NCBI GenBank assembly: GCA_025358295.1
Contig: JANYJY010000060.1
Coordinates: 1-64,000 of the forward strand
Source of the DNA: Gammaproteobacteria bacterium
Lineage (GTDB): Bacteria; Pseudomonadota; Gammaproteobacteria; Steroidobacterales; Steroidobacteraceae
Length of the DNA stretch: 64,000 nt
Reading direction: 5' to 3'
Positions 18,414 through 27,620 of this stretch are shown here, piece after piece. The position numbers and the translations under genes were made by a program. A model generated the notes under the pieces. It had not been told where the DNA came from and did not search any database. It saw only the letters and a program-made list of their open reading frames with translations. The stretch's first letter is position 1. Every line of letters starts with the position of its first letter.

Positions 18414-19436
18414 ATGAACACTGCCGAACTTAGCGCCATTGCGCGTTCATTAGTTGCAAAAAGCCGAGGGATTTTGGCTGCGGATGAGAGCACGAGCACC
18501 ATCAAGAAGCGTTTTGACACCATCAAGCTGGAGTCCACCGAGGAAAACCGGCGCATCTACCGTGAAATGCTGTTCTCCGCGCCCGGCGCGCAGGAATACA
18601 TCAGCGGCGTGATCATGTATGACGAGACGCTGCGCCAAAAGACCAAAGACGGCGTGCCTTTCCCTATCTATCTTGCCAAGAACGGGATCGTACCCGGCAT
18701 TAAGGTCGATACGGGCGCCAAGCCGCTGGCCGGATTTCCCGGCGAGACCATCACGGAGGGCCTCGACGGCTTGCGCGAGCGGCTGGTTGAATATCACCAG
18801 TTGGGGGCGAGATTCGCTAAATGGCGCGCGGTGATCGACATCGGCTCAGGCATACCAAACCTGTATGCCATTGAGGCCAATGCAGAAGGCTTGGCGCGCT
18901 ACGCCACGCTATGCCAAGAGGCGGGGATCGTGCCCATCGTCGAGCCGGAAGTCCTGATGGACGGGGCCCATTCGTTGGAACGTTGCGAGGAAGTGACCAA
19001 TCTCGTGCTGGACCGTGTTTTCGCACGGCTCTTTGCGGCGCGCGTGTCGCTCGAAGGCATGGTGCTCAAGCCGAACATGGTGGTGCCGGGCAAGAAGTCC
19101 CCGCAGAAGTCGACCCCCGAACAAGTCGCGGAGGCCACGCTGCGCACGCTGAAGCGCCAGGTTCCCGCTGCCGTGCCCGGCATTGCTTTTCTATCGGGAG
19201 GCCAAAGCCCGGTCGATGCCACACAGCATTTAAGTTTGATGAATGCGGCGGGCCCGTTGCCTTGGGCGCTGACGTTCAGTTATGGGCGCGCATTGCAGGA
19301 AAATGCCCTGAGCGCATGGGGCGGCAAACCTGCGGGATATTCGAGCGGCCAGCAAGCGCTATTCGTTCGCGCCAAGCTGAACGGCTTGGCGGCCGTGGGG
19401 GCCTACAAGCGCGCCATGGAAAGTTCCGCGGCCTAG
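18414..19436 (+). CDS. Class I fructose-bisphosphate aldolase
   Basis: Glycolytic/gluconeogenic aldolase interconverting fructose 1,6-bisphosphate with two triose phosphates through a Schiff base. It has 340 residues. The Schiff-base lysine is Lys219 in GMVLKPNMVVPG, and LAADESTSTIKKR (21-33) and SGGQSPVDA are conserved class I blocks. The family is the animal-type class I enzyme, which many gammaproteobacteria lack but xanthomonads carry. ATG 18414 is chosen; no strong Shine-Dalgarno is visible. It is divergent from the suf operon. Confidence 0.95.
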   Translation: MNTAELSAIARSLVAKSRGILAADESTSTIKKRFDTIKLESTEENRRIYREMLFSAPGAQEYISGVIMYDETLRQKTKDGVPFPIYLAKNGIVPGIKVDTGAKPLAGFPGETITEGLDGLRERLVEYHQLGARFAKWRAVIDIGSGIPNLYAIEANAEGLARYATLCQEAGIVPIVEPEVLMDGAHSLERCEEVTNLVLDRVFARLFAARVSLEGMVLKPNMVVPGKKSPQKSTPEQVAEATLRTLKRQVPAAVPGIAFLSGGQSPVDATQHLSLMNAAGPLPWALTFSYGRALQENALSAWGGKPAGYSSGQQALFVRAKLNGLAAVGAYKRAMESSAA

Positions 19437-19454
19437 GGCTCGGCGCACATACGG

Positions 19455-20309
19455 GTGACCGGCGTCATTGGGGCGCGGGGCCCAACAGCTACATTGAATC
19501 AATCCGCCGCCATCGTTGAAATTCGTAATTTGAATTACGCGGTGAACGGTCGCCCGATATTTGCCGGGCTCGACATGGATATACCGCGTGGCAGGGTCAC
19601 GGCGGTCATGGGCCCCAGCGGCACGGGCAAGACGACCTTGCTGCGCCTTATCACGGGTCAGGTCGCCGCCGACGCAGGCTCCATCATGGTGGCGGGCCAG
19701 GATATGCGGGCAGTGCGCCGCGCAGATTTATATGTACTGCGGCGTCGCATGGGGATGTTGTTCCAAAACGGCGCATTGCTGACCGACTTGAGCGTGTTTG
19801 AAAATGTCGCTTTCCCCCTGCGCGAACACACGGATTTGCCGGAGCGGCTCGTCCGCCAGTTGGTGCTGACGAAACTGCAGGCGGTCGGGCTGCGAGGCGC
19901 GGCTGAGTTGATGCCCGGCGAACTGTCGGGCGGCATGAGCCGCAGAGTCGCCTTGGCGCGCGCCATCGTCATGGATCCGGAGCTTTTGATTTACGATGAA
20001 CCGTTCGTCGGGCTCGACCCCATTTCCTTAGGGGTCATATTGCGCCTGATCCGGCGCTTGAACGATGCGCTCGGCATCACCAGCATCGTGGTCTCCCACG
20101 ATGTGCATCAGATATCCACCGTCGCCGACGTCGTCTTCCTGCTCTCCGGCGGCACGGTGGTCGCGAAAGGAACGCCGCCGCAGCTGCAATCCTACCCGTC
20201 GGAAATAGTGCGCCAGTTCATGGGTGGCTTGGCGGATGGGCCGGTGCCCTTTCACTACCCGGCACCGGACTATTTCGGCGAATTGCTCGGGCGCGGTGAG
20301 CGCCCGTGA
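19455..20309 (+). CDS. mlaF: Phospholipid ABC transporter ATP-binding protein MlaF
   Basis: ATPase of the MlaFEDB complex that moves phospholipids between the inner membrane and periplasmic MlaC. It has 284 residues from GTG 19455. Walker A GPSGTGKTT, signature ELSGGMSRRVALARA, Walker B LLIYDEPFVGLDP and VVSHD are present. The start is uncertain; TTG 19494 would remove 13 residues not typical of MlaF. Its stop overlaps the mlaE GTG by 4 bp. Confidence 0.95.
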   Translation: MTGVIGARGPTATLNQSAAIVEIRNLNYAVNGRPIFAGLDMDIPRGRVTAVMGPSGTGKTTLLRLITGQVAADAGSIMVAGQDMRAVRRADLYVLRRRMGMLFQNGALLTDLSVFENVAFPLREHTDLPERLVRQLVLTKLQAVGLRGAAELMPGELSGGMSRRVALARAIVMDPELLIYDEPFVGLDPISLGVILRLIRRLNDALGITSIVVSHDVHQISTVADVVFLLSGGTVVAKGTPPQLQSYPSEIVRQFMGGLADGPVPFHYPAPDYFGELLGRGERP

Positions 20310-21058
20310 AGCTGATCCGGGAATTGTGGACAAGCCTGATCGAGTCTCTGGTGGGCTTGGGTTCGGTGGTGCGTTTCCTGCTGCGCCTGCTCACCGAATC
20401 GCCGCGGGCATTGCTGCGGTTCGATTTGATCGCGCAACAGATATTTAACTCGGGCGCGTTGTCGCTGGTCATCATCATGCTGTCGGGCTTGTTCGTGGGC
20501 ATGGTGTTGGGATTGCAAGGATTTCAGCTGCTGCAAAGGTTCGGTTCCGAGGAGGCACTGGGGACGGCTGCGGCAATCGGATTGGTGAAAGAGCTGGGAC
20601 CTGTGGTGACCGCTCTCCTGTTCGCGGGCCGTGCGGGCACCGCTTTGGCGTCCGAATTAGGCTTGATGCGTGCGACGGATCAATTATCGGCCATGGAAAT
20701 GATGGCGGTGGATCCAATCCGCAGAGTCGTCGTGCCGCGATTTTTGGGTGGGGTCATTGCGATGCCGCTGCTTGCCGCCATATTCAGCCTCATCGGCCTC
20801 TTCGGGGCGCAACTCGTCGGCGTGCAGATCATGGGCGTCGATTCCGGCAGTTTTTGGTCGCAAATGCGATCCTCAGTCAGCTTGTCGGACGTCAACGAAG
20901 GTATCGTCAAGAGCTGTATTTTTGGCATCATGTGCAGCTTGATCGCGGTGTACGAGGGATATTATGCGACGCCGACCGCCGAAGGCGTGGGCCGCGCCAC
21001 TACGCGCACCGTGGTCACACTGTTCTTTGACTATTTGATTACCGCCGCGTTTCTGTAA
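20306..21058 (+). CDS. mlaE: Phospholipid ABC transporter permease MlaE
   Basis: Permease of the MlaFEDB complex, 250 residues, with several hydrophobic spans. It carries the family core GLFVGMVLGLQGFQLL and the conserved KELGPVVTALLFAGRAG and TDQLSAMEMMAVDP segments that contact MlaF. It starts with GTG 20306, overlapping the mlaF stop. mlaD follows after 12 bp. Confidence 0.95.
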   Translation: MKLIRELWTSLIESLVGLGSVVRFLLRLLTESPRALLRFDLIAQQIFNSGALSLVIIMLSGLFVGMVLGLQGFQLLQRFGSEEALGTAAAIGLVKELGPVVTALLFAGRAGTALASELGLMRATDQLSAMEMMAVDPIRRVVVPRFLGGVIAMPLLAAIFSLIGLFGAQLVGVQIMGVDSGSFWSQMRSSVSLSDVNEGIVKSCIFGIMCSLIAVYEGYYATPTAEGVGRATTRTVVTLFFDYLITAAFL

Positions 21059-21070
21059 AGAGGTACTGCC

Positions 21071-21613
21071 ATGCGCAAATCACGAACATTGAATCTAGGT
21101 ACCGGAACATTCGTGCTGCTGGGCTTTGCGGCGTTGTTTTTCCTGACGACCCAGACGACCAGCCGCGGCTTCTCCCTCACCAGCCCGCCGCACTATGACT
21201 TGACGGCGAAGTTCGACAATATCGGCGATCTGAAAGTGGGTTCGCCGGTGTCGATGTCGGGCGTGGAGATGGGCCGGGTGGCGAAAATCGCCTTCGATTC
21301 AAAAGAATATAAAGCCGTCGTGACCTTGCGAATGGATGCTCGGTACGATCATATTCCCACCGACAGCGACGCCAGCATCTACACGCAGGGCTTGCTGGGC
21401 GGCAAGTTTATCGGACTGACTGCCGGAGGCGCCGACACCTATCTCAAGAACAACGGCCAAATCGACTTTACGCAGTCCGCGTTCGTACTCGAGAATTTGA
21501 TCGGTCAGGTACTGGCGAACTTCACGAAAAGCGCGGCGTCGTCGGATTCCTCCAATTCCAAGGCCGGTGCACCGGCGCCTACGGCCACCAAATCTACGGA
21601 GAAAGCAAAATGA
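21071..21613 (+). CDS. mlaD: Phospholipid transport substrate-binding subunit MlaD (MCE domain)
   Basis: Single-pass inner-membrane protein whose MCE domain forms a hexameric ring carrying lipid. It has 180 residues: an N-terminal membrane anchor at about 11-28, an MCE domain starting at LTAKFDNIGDLKVGSPV, then the conserved YTQGLLGGKFIGL. The C-terminal tail after about 160 is low-complexity (Ser/Ala/Thr/Lys). ATG 21071 follows GAGGT. Its stop overlaps mlaC (ATGATG). Confidence 0.95.
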   Translation: MRKSRTLNLGTGTFVLLGFAALFFLTTQTTSRGFSLTSPPHYDLTAKFDNIGDLKVGSPVSMSGVEMGRVAKIAFDSKEYKAVVTLRMDARYDHIPTDSDASIYTQGLLGGKFIGLTAGGADTYLKNNGQIDFTQSAFVLENLIGQVLANFTKSAASSDSSNSKAGAPAPTATKSTEKAK

Positions 21614-22254
21614 TGCGATTGACGACTCTGGTAGCGCTGGGATGTTTTTTCATGGGCGGCGCAGTCGCCGCGGATACGCCCGTGGCACCCACCGTGGCGA
21701 CGAGTTCCTTAGGTCCCCAGGCACTGGTGGAGAACTCCGCCAAGCGCATGCTGGTGGAGCTGGATGCGAATCGTCCGATGTACGCAAAGGACCCGGCCAA
21801 ACTCGATGCGCTGGTGGCCAATGTGTTGCTGCCGAATTTCGACACCGAATACGCGGCGCGATTGGTGCTCGGCCAGAACTGGCGGACCGCGACGCCGGAT
21901 CAGCGCAAGCGCTTCGTGGACGCGTTCTATCATTCGCTGCTGCGCAACTACGGCGCTGCATTGGTGGATTTCACCGCCGATAGATTCGTGATCCTGCCGT
22001 ACAAGGGCGACCCCGACGATACGACGGCCACGGTGCGAACCGAAGTGAAACGCTCGTCGGGCGATAAAGTGCCGGTGAATTTCAGCCTGCGCAAGAGCGA
22101 CGGGGTATGGAAGGCCTGGGACGTGGTGATCGAGGGCATTTCCTACGTCAAGAGCTTTCGTACCGATTTCGGCTCTGAAATTCAACAGAAGGGACTGGAC
22201 GAAGTGATCGGCCGGCTCGAGAGCAATACCAAGTCGGTCCGGCCGGCGCAGTAG
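21610..22254 (+). CDS. mlaC: Periplasmic phospholipid-binding protein MlaC
   Basis: Soluble carrier shuttling phospholipid between MlaD and MlaA. It has 214 residues with an N-terminal signal peptide ending near the AVAAD junction at about 20-22. The body contains NVLLPNFDTEYAARLVLG, the FVDAFYHSLLRNYGAAL helix and the WDVVIEGISYVKSFRTDF block typical of the family. It overlaps mlaD by 4 bp and shares one base with the mlaB start. Confidence 0.93.
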   Translation: MMRLTTLVALGCFFMGGAVAADTPVAPTVATSSLGPQALVENSAKRMLVELDANRPMYAKDPAKLDALVANVLLPNFDTEYAARLVLGQNWRTATPDQRKRFVDAFYHSLLRNYGAALVDFTADRFVILPYKGDPDDTTATVRTEVKRSSGDKVPVNFSLRKSDGVWKAWDVVIEGISYVKSFRTDFGSEIQQKGLDEVIGRLESNTKSVRPAQ

Positions 22255-22586
22255 TGAGCGCCTTGATCGGCACCGACGCAGGCGAGACCTCGAAGGCCGC
22301 GTTCGAAGTGCAGGACGGAGAGCGCTCGCGCGTGACGGGCGCACTGGATTTTACGACCGTGAGTGCGCTCCTCGGCGCGGGTGTCGCGGCAATCAAAGAA
22401 GGCCGGGCCGCGGTAATCGACCTGACTGGCGTGACTCTAAGCGACAGCTCCGGTCTTGCCCTGCTGATCGAATGGCTGAGCGAAGCGAAGGCGGCGGAGC
22501 GCACGCTTCGCTATGTCAATGTCCCCTCGCAGCTGCACCAGCTCGCGCGTCTCAGCGAGGTTGAGGAATTGCTCGTCCCAAGCTAG
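22254..22586 (+). CDS. mlaB: STAS-domain protein MlaB
   Basis: Cytoplasmic STAS protein stabilising MlaF in the MlaFEDB complex. It has 110 residues and the core motif DLTGVTLSDSSGLALLIEWL with the conserved serines. GTG 22254 overlaps the last base of the mlaC stop. It closes the mlaFEDCB operon, and its 3' end overlaps convergent mlaA by 4 bp. Confidence 0.88.
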   Translation: MSALIGTDAGETSKAAFEVQDGERSRVTGALDFTTVSALLGAGVAAIKEGRAAVIDLTGVTLSDSSGLALLIEWLSEAKAAERTLRYVNVPSQLHQLARLSEVEELLVPS

Positions 22587-23404
22587 TGATTCGGCGGCGC
22601 CGGCGCCGGCGGCTGCGGCGTCGGCGGCTGCGGCGTCGGCTGCGTCGGCTGAGCGGTGCCGGCGGGCGGGGAAGAATCATCGCCCGGATCGACCAGGGAT
22701 TCATCCGTGGCCTTGCCATCCGATACCAAGTAGGCGCGCCGCTGCAGATAGGCGTCGCGTATGAAGGCATACGGATCGTAGACATTCTTCAACGTGTCGT
22801 CCAAGGACAGCAAGCCTGCACGGGTGTCGACCAGCGCCACGGCATAAAGGCTCCACTTCCAATACACGTTGCGGACATAGGCACGCGGGCTGGTGTACGC
22901 ATCCACCAGCCGGCTCGGCCCATCGCGCACGTCCGAGGGGCCCAGCAAGGGAAGTTCGAAGAAGGGTCCGGCCGGCACTCCCCAGTGGCCGAGGGTCTGT
23001 CCAAAATCTTCATTGTTGCGCGCCAATCCTGCCGAGGTGGCCGGATCCAATATTCCCCCCAACCCGACAGTGGAATTCAGCGCGAAACGGCCCAGATCGT
23101 TCAACGCCGCGAGAAACTTACCCTGCAATGCGTCGTTGAACATGACCGTGGTCGTGTTGAGATTGTCGAAGAAATTGCTGACGCCCGTGCGGATGGGGCG
23201 GGGCACCACGCGCACGTAGGTGCGCGCCACGGGCCTGGCGATGGCGTGATCGAGTTTGTCGTTGACCTTGTATACGCCTCGATTCCAAGACTCCCAGGGA
23301 TCTTGTGGCGAGCGTTGGCTATTCGGGGGCAATGTGACACAGGCACTGAGGCTCAACGTCATCACCATGGCAAGCGCGGTGCGCGCACCCGTTACTGTCA
23401 GCAT
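22583..23404 (-). CDS. mlaA: Outer-membrane lipoprotein MlaA (VacJ)
   Basis: Outer-membrane component that removes mislocalised phospholipids from the outer leaflet and hands them to MlaC. It has 273 residues from ATG 23404. The lipobox LSAC places the lipidated cysteine at residue 22. Conserved blocks are DPWESWNRGVYKVND, NFFDNLN and FGQTLGHWGVPAGPFFELPLLGPSDVRDG. The C terminus is an unusual proline/glutamine/threonine-rich tail. A start 11 codons upstream is possible but unnecessary. Confidence 0.95.
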   Translation of the reverse strand: MLTVTGARTALAMVMTLSLSACVTLPPNSQRSPQDPWESWNRGVYKVNDKLDHAIARPVARTYVRVVPRPIRTGVSNFFDNLNTTTVMFNDALQGKFLAALNDLGRFALNSTVGLGGILDPATSAGLARNNEDFGQTLGHWGVPAGPFFELPLLGPSDVRDGPSRLVDAYTSPRAYVRNVYWKWSLYAVALVDTRAGLLSLDDTLKNVYDPYAFIRDAYLQRRAYLVSDGKATDESLVDPGDDSSPPAGTAQPTQPTPQPPTPQPPAPAPPNH

Positions 23405-23491
23405 CTCAAACTTCTCCCTTAAAACCAAATCAGGCACTGCTTGGACCCGGCCGGGGTGCGGTGCGACTCGGCAGTCAATCGTCGCATTCGG

Positions 23492-25018
23492 TCAATGTCG
23501 GCCGCTGCCGCTCCTACCGTCGTCGGCGACGGTGTTCTTCCGGTCCTTGGGCATGGCGGCGCGCACTTCTTCCAAGCGGGCGCTGAAGCGGGCGCGCTGG
23601 ATGGGATCCAGTTCGGGCATGCTTAGCCCGAGTTCCAATTGGTTTGCGGCCATTCTCAAGTCGCCGCTCATCAGATAAAAGTACGACATATAGTAGTACG
23701 AATCGGCGACGTCGCCTGCCGCGTTGGCGGCCTTTGCAATCAGGCGGGTTTGTTCGGGCGTCGGCTCCACGACATTGAATAGATCATCGAGTATGAGATG
23801 AGCCCGCTTGTTGTCGCCGGCGCGCATCAGAGTCTCGGCAAGACGGATAGTGATGGGCGCATTGCGCGGGAACAAAGCGATCGCCTTGTCCAGCACCGCC
23901 TGGGATTCTTTCAGCTGGCCGTTTGCCAGGTAGGCTTGTCCGAGTGCACCGTAGAACTGATTCACCTTGGGATAGTCGTTGACGAGTGCCTGCAGGTCCG
24001 GGATGCCCGCGGCTGGGTTGCGCACAGCGATGTCGGCCACTGCCTTGCCGTAACGCTCTTCGATGGTCTTGCCGCCGCCGTTCTTGCTGAGATTGGCATA
24101 GTAATCGCGTGCCTGCTGAGGATTGCCCACCAGCGATCTGAGGCGCTCGCGTATCAGCGTATAGCTCAAGGAATCCGTGTGACGAATGCGCCCGATCTGT
24201 TGTGCGCGGTCGCGCGCCTCGGCGACTCGATCGGCAGGCAACGGGTGGTCGATCAAAAATTGAACGGCATTGATCCGGCTTGGCTCAGGACCGCTGGAGC
24301 CCAGATATTCGAAAAAACTCGCCATTCCCAAAGGGTCGTAGCCGGCGGCCGCCATGGTGCCGATGCCGATGCGGTCTGCCTCGTATTCGCTGCCGCGGGT
24401 GTAATTGATCTGGTGCTGAATTGCGGCGCTTTGCGTCGCCAGAATGGCGCCCTCCATGGCATCGGGGGAGCCCCGGCCCGCGGTCGCGCCCAACAAAATT
24501 GCCGCCAGCATGGCGGCGGTCGACATCAGGCCGGCGTGGCTTTGATCGATGAGCTGCCGCACCAAGTGCCGCTGCGTGACGTGCGCCGTTTCGTGCGCCA
24601 TGACGCCGGCCAATTCGTTCTCATTGCGAGTCGCCAGAATCAAGCCGCTCTGGATGGCAATGAAACCGCCCGGCATCGCGAAGGCGTTGACGATGGGATC
24701 CTTCAATACAAAATAATAGAACTGATGCTGGCCTTCCTCGGCGCGACTCGAAAGGCTATGGCCGATTTCTTGAATGTAGTCGCTGACCTCCGGGTCTTCG
24801 AGCACCTGTCCGGTTTGGCGAATTTGCGCGAACCAGCCCAGGCCGGCGTGATATTCATCGTCGAGCGATACTGCGGCGGTCGCTGGGCTTCCCAAATCCG
24901 GCAGATTTTGGTCGACGGCGCTGGAGCTCGTGCCAAGCCCGGCCGCCCAGCCCACACTCACGCTTGCGCTGACCGCAGCGGCGGCCGCGAACGCCGTGAG
25001 GGACTTCAACAATGACAT
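23492..25018 (-). CDS. bepA: M48 metalloprotease with TPR domain, BepA-like
   Basis: Periplasmic zinc protease that in E. coli degrades or assists stalled outer-membrane proteins such as LptD and BamA. It has 508 residues from ATG 25018. A signal peptide covers about 1-28, the zinc motif HETAH is at 142-146, and the third ligand region is RGSEYEADRIG. TPR-like repeats occupy the C-terminal half from about 330. Size and architecture match BepA; related YcaL/LoiP proteases lack this TPR portion. It is the last gene of gcvR-bcp-phoH-bepA. Confidence 0.88.
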   Translation of the reverse strand: MSLLKSLTAFAAAAAVSASVSVGWAAGLGTSSSAVDQNLPDLGSPATAAVSLDDEYHAGLGWFAQIRQTGQVLEDPEVSDYIQEIGHSLSSRAEEGQHQFYYFVLKDPIVNAFAMPGGFIAIQSGLILATRNENELAGVMAHETAHVTQRHLVRQLIDQSHAGLMSTAAMLAAILLGATAGRGSPDAMEGAILATQSAAIQHQINYTRGSEYEADRIGIGTMAAAGYDPLGMASFFEYLGSSGPEPSRINAVQFLIDHPLPADRVAEARDRAQQIGRIRHTDSLSYTLIRERLRSLVGNPQQARDYYANLSKNGGGKTIEERYGKAVADIAVRNPAAGIPDLQALVNDYPKVNQFYGALGQAYLANGQLKESQAVLDKAIALFPRNAPITIRLAETLMRAGDNKRAHLILDDLFNVVEPTPEQTRLIAKAANAAGDVADSYYYMSYFYLMSGDLRMAANQLELGLSMPELDPIQRARFSARLEEVRAAMPKDRKNTVADDGRSGSGRH

Positions 25019-25084
25019 GCGGCCTCCGTAAAGCACATTGGAGTGCGTCTGCCGGCCCAAAGTTCGCTCATTTCCGGCCACAAA

Positions 25085-26539
25085 TCAAAGAACTTCGGAG
25101 GCGTAGTCGGCAAGACGCGACCGTTCGCCGCGCACCAATGTAATGTGGCCCGAAAACGCCCAGCCGTGGAACCGGTTGACGACGTAGGTAAGTCCCGTCG
25201 TGGTTTCGGTGAGATAGGGGGTATCTATCTGCGCAATATTGCCCAGGCACACCATTTTAGTGCCCGGACCGGCGCGCGTGACCAGCGCCTTCATTTGCTT
25301 GGGAGTCAGGTTCTGCGCTTCGTCAATGATGATGAAGCGGTTCAGGAAGGTGCGGCCGCGCATGAAATTCAACGAACGGATTTTGATGCGGTGCCGGAGC
25401 AGGTCGTTGGTGGCGCCGCGCCCCCAGGTCCCGCCGGGTTGGCCCTGCGTCAGCACTTCCAAGTTGTCCATCAGCGCGCCCATCCAGGGCTCCATCTTCT
25501 CTTCTTCCGTACCCGGCAGAAAACCGATGTCCTCGCCCAACGGAATGGTGACCCGCGTCATGATGATTTCACTGAAGCGATTGTGGTCCAGGGTTTGCGC
25601 CAGCCCGGCCGCCAGCGTCAGCAGCGTTTTGCCCGTGCCGGCAGGGCCTAAGATGGTGACGAAATCGATTTCCGGATCCATCAACAGATTCAATGCCAGA
25701 TTCTGCTCGCGGTTGCGCGAACTGACTCCCCAGACATTGTTTCGCTCCGCGCGATAGTCAATGGTGAGTTCCAGAATCGCCGATTCGCCCTCGAGCTTGC
25801 GCACAATAGCCTCGACGCCGTTCTCGCCGGGATCGTAGACGAATTGATTGGCATGCCACTCGCTCACCAGAGGTCCGCGCACTCGGTAATACGTGCGGCT
25901 CTGCTGCTGCCACGACTCCATGCCGTTGCCGTGTTTGTCCCAGAAGTTCGGCGGCAGCCGCTGCACGCCGCTCGCCAGCAAATCCGCATCCTCAATAGTC
26001 TTATCGCTCGAGTAGTCTTCGGCGTGCACGCCGAGAATCGCCGCCTTGATCCGCAGATTGATGTCCTTGGACACCAATGTGACCCGTACCGTGGGAAATT
26101 TCTGCTGTAGTGCGAGTGTGTTCGCCAGGATGGCGTTGTCCGCGCCGTGCCCGGGCAGGCTGTCGGGCAGGACCGACTCGAGCAATTGAGTTTGGAAGAA
26201 CAGCCGGCCACCCGGCGGAAGCTTGCCATGATTGATCGGCACGGCGGTGGGCAGTGCGAGCCCGCGATCGATCTGCTTCTTAGTGGCGCCCTTCATCAAC
26301 TCGTCAAGAAAGCGGCTTACCTGGCGAACATTGCGCGCCGATTCCGACAGGCCTTTCTTGCCGGCGTCGAGTTCCTCGAGCACCGTCATTGGGATGTAAA
26401 TGTCGTGCTCTTCGAAGCGGAATATCGCGGTTGGATCGTGCATCAGCACGTTGGTATCCAGCACGAAAATCCGCCGCTCCTGTTTATCCAGGCCCTTCTT
26501 GGCGTTCGCAGTTCTCGCGTGCCGTCCGCCGGCAGTCAC
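25085..26539 (-). CDS. PIN-PhoH fusion ATPase/ribonuclease (PhoH2-like)
   Basis: An N-terminal PIN nuclease domain (VLDTNVLMHDP near residue 26 onward) is fused to a PhoH-type helicase/ATPase. The P-loop GPAGTGKT is at 298-305 and Walker B is IIIDEAQNLTP. The architecture matches PhoH2 proteins, which unwind and cleave RNA. GTG 26539 overlaps the bcp stop as GTGA, giving 484 residues; a start 60 nt upstream inside bcp is less likely. This is not the single-domain YbeZ. Its cellular RNA targets are unknown. Confidence 0.9.
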   Translation of the reverse strand: MTAGGRHARTANAKKGLDKQERRIFVLDTNVLMHDPTAIFRFEEHDIYIPMTVLEELDAGKKGLSESARNVRQVSRFLDELMKGATKKQIDRGLALPTAVPINHGKLPPGGRLFFQTQLLESVLPDSLPGHGADNAILANTLALQQKFPTVRVTLVSKDINLRIKAAILGVHAEDYSSDKTIEDADLLASGVQRLPPNFWDKHGNGMESWQQQSRTYYRVRGPLVSEWHANQFVYDPGENGVEAIVRKLEGESAILELTIDYRAERNNVWGVSSRNREQNLALNLLMDPEIDFVTILGPAGTGKTLLTLAAGLAQTLDHNRFSEIIMTRVTIPLGEDIGFLPGTEEEKMEPWMGALMDNLEVLTQGQPGGTWGRGATNDLLRHRIKIRSLNFMRGRTFLNRFIIIDEAQNLTPKQMKALVTRAGPGTKMVCLGNIAQIDTPYLTETTTGLTYVVNRFHGWAFSGHITLVRGERSRLADYASEVL

Positions 26540-27000
26540 AGTGCCTTCACCGCCGCCAATACCGCCGCGGCGTGTCCGTTCACCTTGACTTTGCGCCACT
26601 CATTCCGCAACACGCCTTTGCCGTCGATCACGAAGGTGCTGCGCTCTATCCCCAGGAATTTCTTGCCGTACATGCTCTTTTCCTGGATCACGTCATAGAG
26701 CTTGCAGACCTTTTTGTCCGGATCGCTCAATAGTTCGAATGGAAACGCCATTTTCTGTTTGAATTTTTCATGAGCGGCGAGGCTATCGGCGGAAATGCCG
26801 AAGATCGTAGCCTTGGCTCTTTTGAATTGAGCGTGGGCAGCCGCAAAGTCCGCGCCTTCCTGCGTGCAGCCCGGCGTGTTGTCGCGCGGGTAGAAATACA
26901 GGACGACCGCGCCGCCGGCGCCGTCGCTCAGGGACCAGCTTCCGCCGGTGCCGTCGAGAGTGAAATTCGGAGCCTTGTTGCCGACGTCGATTTTACTCAT
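26536..27000 (-). CDS. bcp: Thioredoxin-dependent peroxiredoxin Bcp/PrxQ
   Basis: Thiol peroxidase of 154 residues. The peroxidatic cysteine is Cys45 in RDNTPGCTQE. The cysteine five residues later that resolves the E. coli enzyme is absent (Ala50 at that position); the only other cysteine is Cys99 in KKVCKLYDV, so the enzyme is either 1-Cys or uses Cys99. ATG 27000 lies 8 bp after the gcvR stop, and its stop overlaps the PIN-PhoH start. Confidence 0.93.
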   Translation of the reverse strand: MSKIDVGNKAPNFTLDGTGGSWSLSDGAGGAVVLYFYPRDNTPGCTQEGADFAAAHAQFKRAKATIFGISADSLAAHEKFKQKMAFPFELLSDPDKKVCKLYDVIQEKSMYGKKFLGIERSTFVIDGKGVLRNEWRKVKVNGHAAAVLAAVKAL

Positions 27001-27008
27001 GAATGGAT

Positions 27009-27539
27009 TCAACTCTTTACGGGTTCGAAAATGGCATCCAAGTTCAGATGATCACAGAAGTCCATGAACTCTTCGCGCAGAACTCCGATGTGCAACCGGC
27101 TGGGCACATTGACGATCATCTGCACCGAGAACATGGGCGCGCCGGTATGCGCGGCTGCATATGAGCGAGTCGACAGCTCGGCAATGTCCACGGCGCGCTG
27201 CGCGAAGAATCCTGACAGACCCGCGACGATGCCCGTTTGGTCCAGGCATACCACGTCGATGGAGTAGGGCAGCATGTCGTTGCGGGCCGCGCGCTCCTCG
27301 GTGCGCCGCAATTGGATGTTCATGCCGGTGGCGTCGGCGAGCTTTTTGAATTCGCCCTCGAGCTTGGCGAGAGTGTGCCAATTGCCGTTGACCAACAGCA
27401 GCATGGCGAACTCGTTGCCCAAGCAGGTCATGCGGCTTTCGCTGATGCTCCCGCCGCAGTCGGCAATCGCCTTGGATAGTTCATGGACCATGCCGACGCG
27501 GTCGCCGCCGACAGCGGAAATTACGATATGTTGTTTCAT
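27009..27539 (-). CDS. gcvR: Glycine cleavage system transcriptional repressor-like ACT protein
   Basis: A 176-residue protein of two tandem ACT domains (about 4-80 and 90-170), matching GcvR, which binds GcvA and glycine to control the glycine cleavage operon. Conserved openings are ISAVGGDRVGMVHELSKAIADCGG and CLDQTGIVAGLSGFFAQR, shown here in shorter fragments. It is divergent from dapA, as in E. coli where gcvR neighbours dapA and bcp. It starts with ATG 27539. Confidence 0.9.
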   Translation of the reverse strand: MKQHIVISAVGGDRVGMVHELSKAIADCGGSISESRMTCLGNEFAMLLLVNGNWHTLAKLEGEFKKLADATGMNIQLRRTEERAARNDMLPYSIDVVCLDQTGIVAGLSGFFAQRAVDIAELSTRSYAAAHTGAPMFSVQMIVNVPSRLHIGVLREEFMDFCDHLNLDAIFEPVKS

Positions 27540-27620
27540 CGGCGCAAATTCTACCGGATGGGCGCTTGCCAGGGTGAGTCACGCCACTTAAGGTAGCGAT
27601 ATTTCCCGCGGAGCGCCTTG

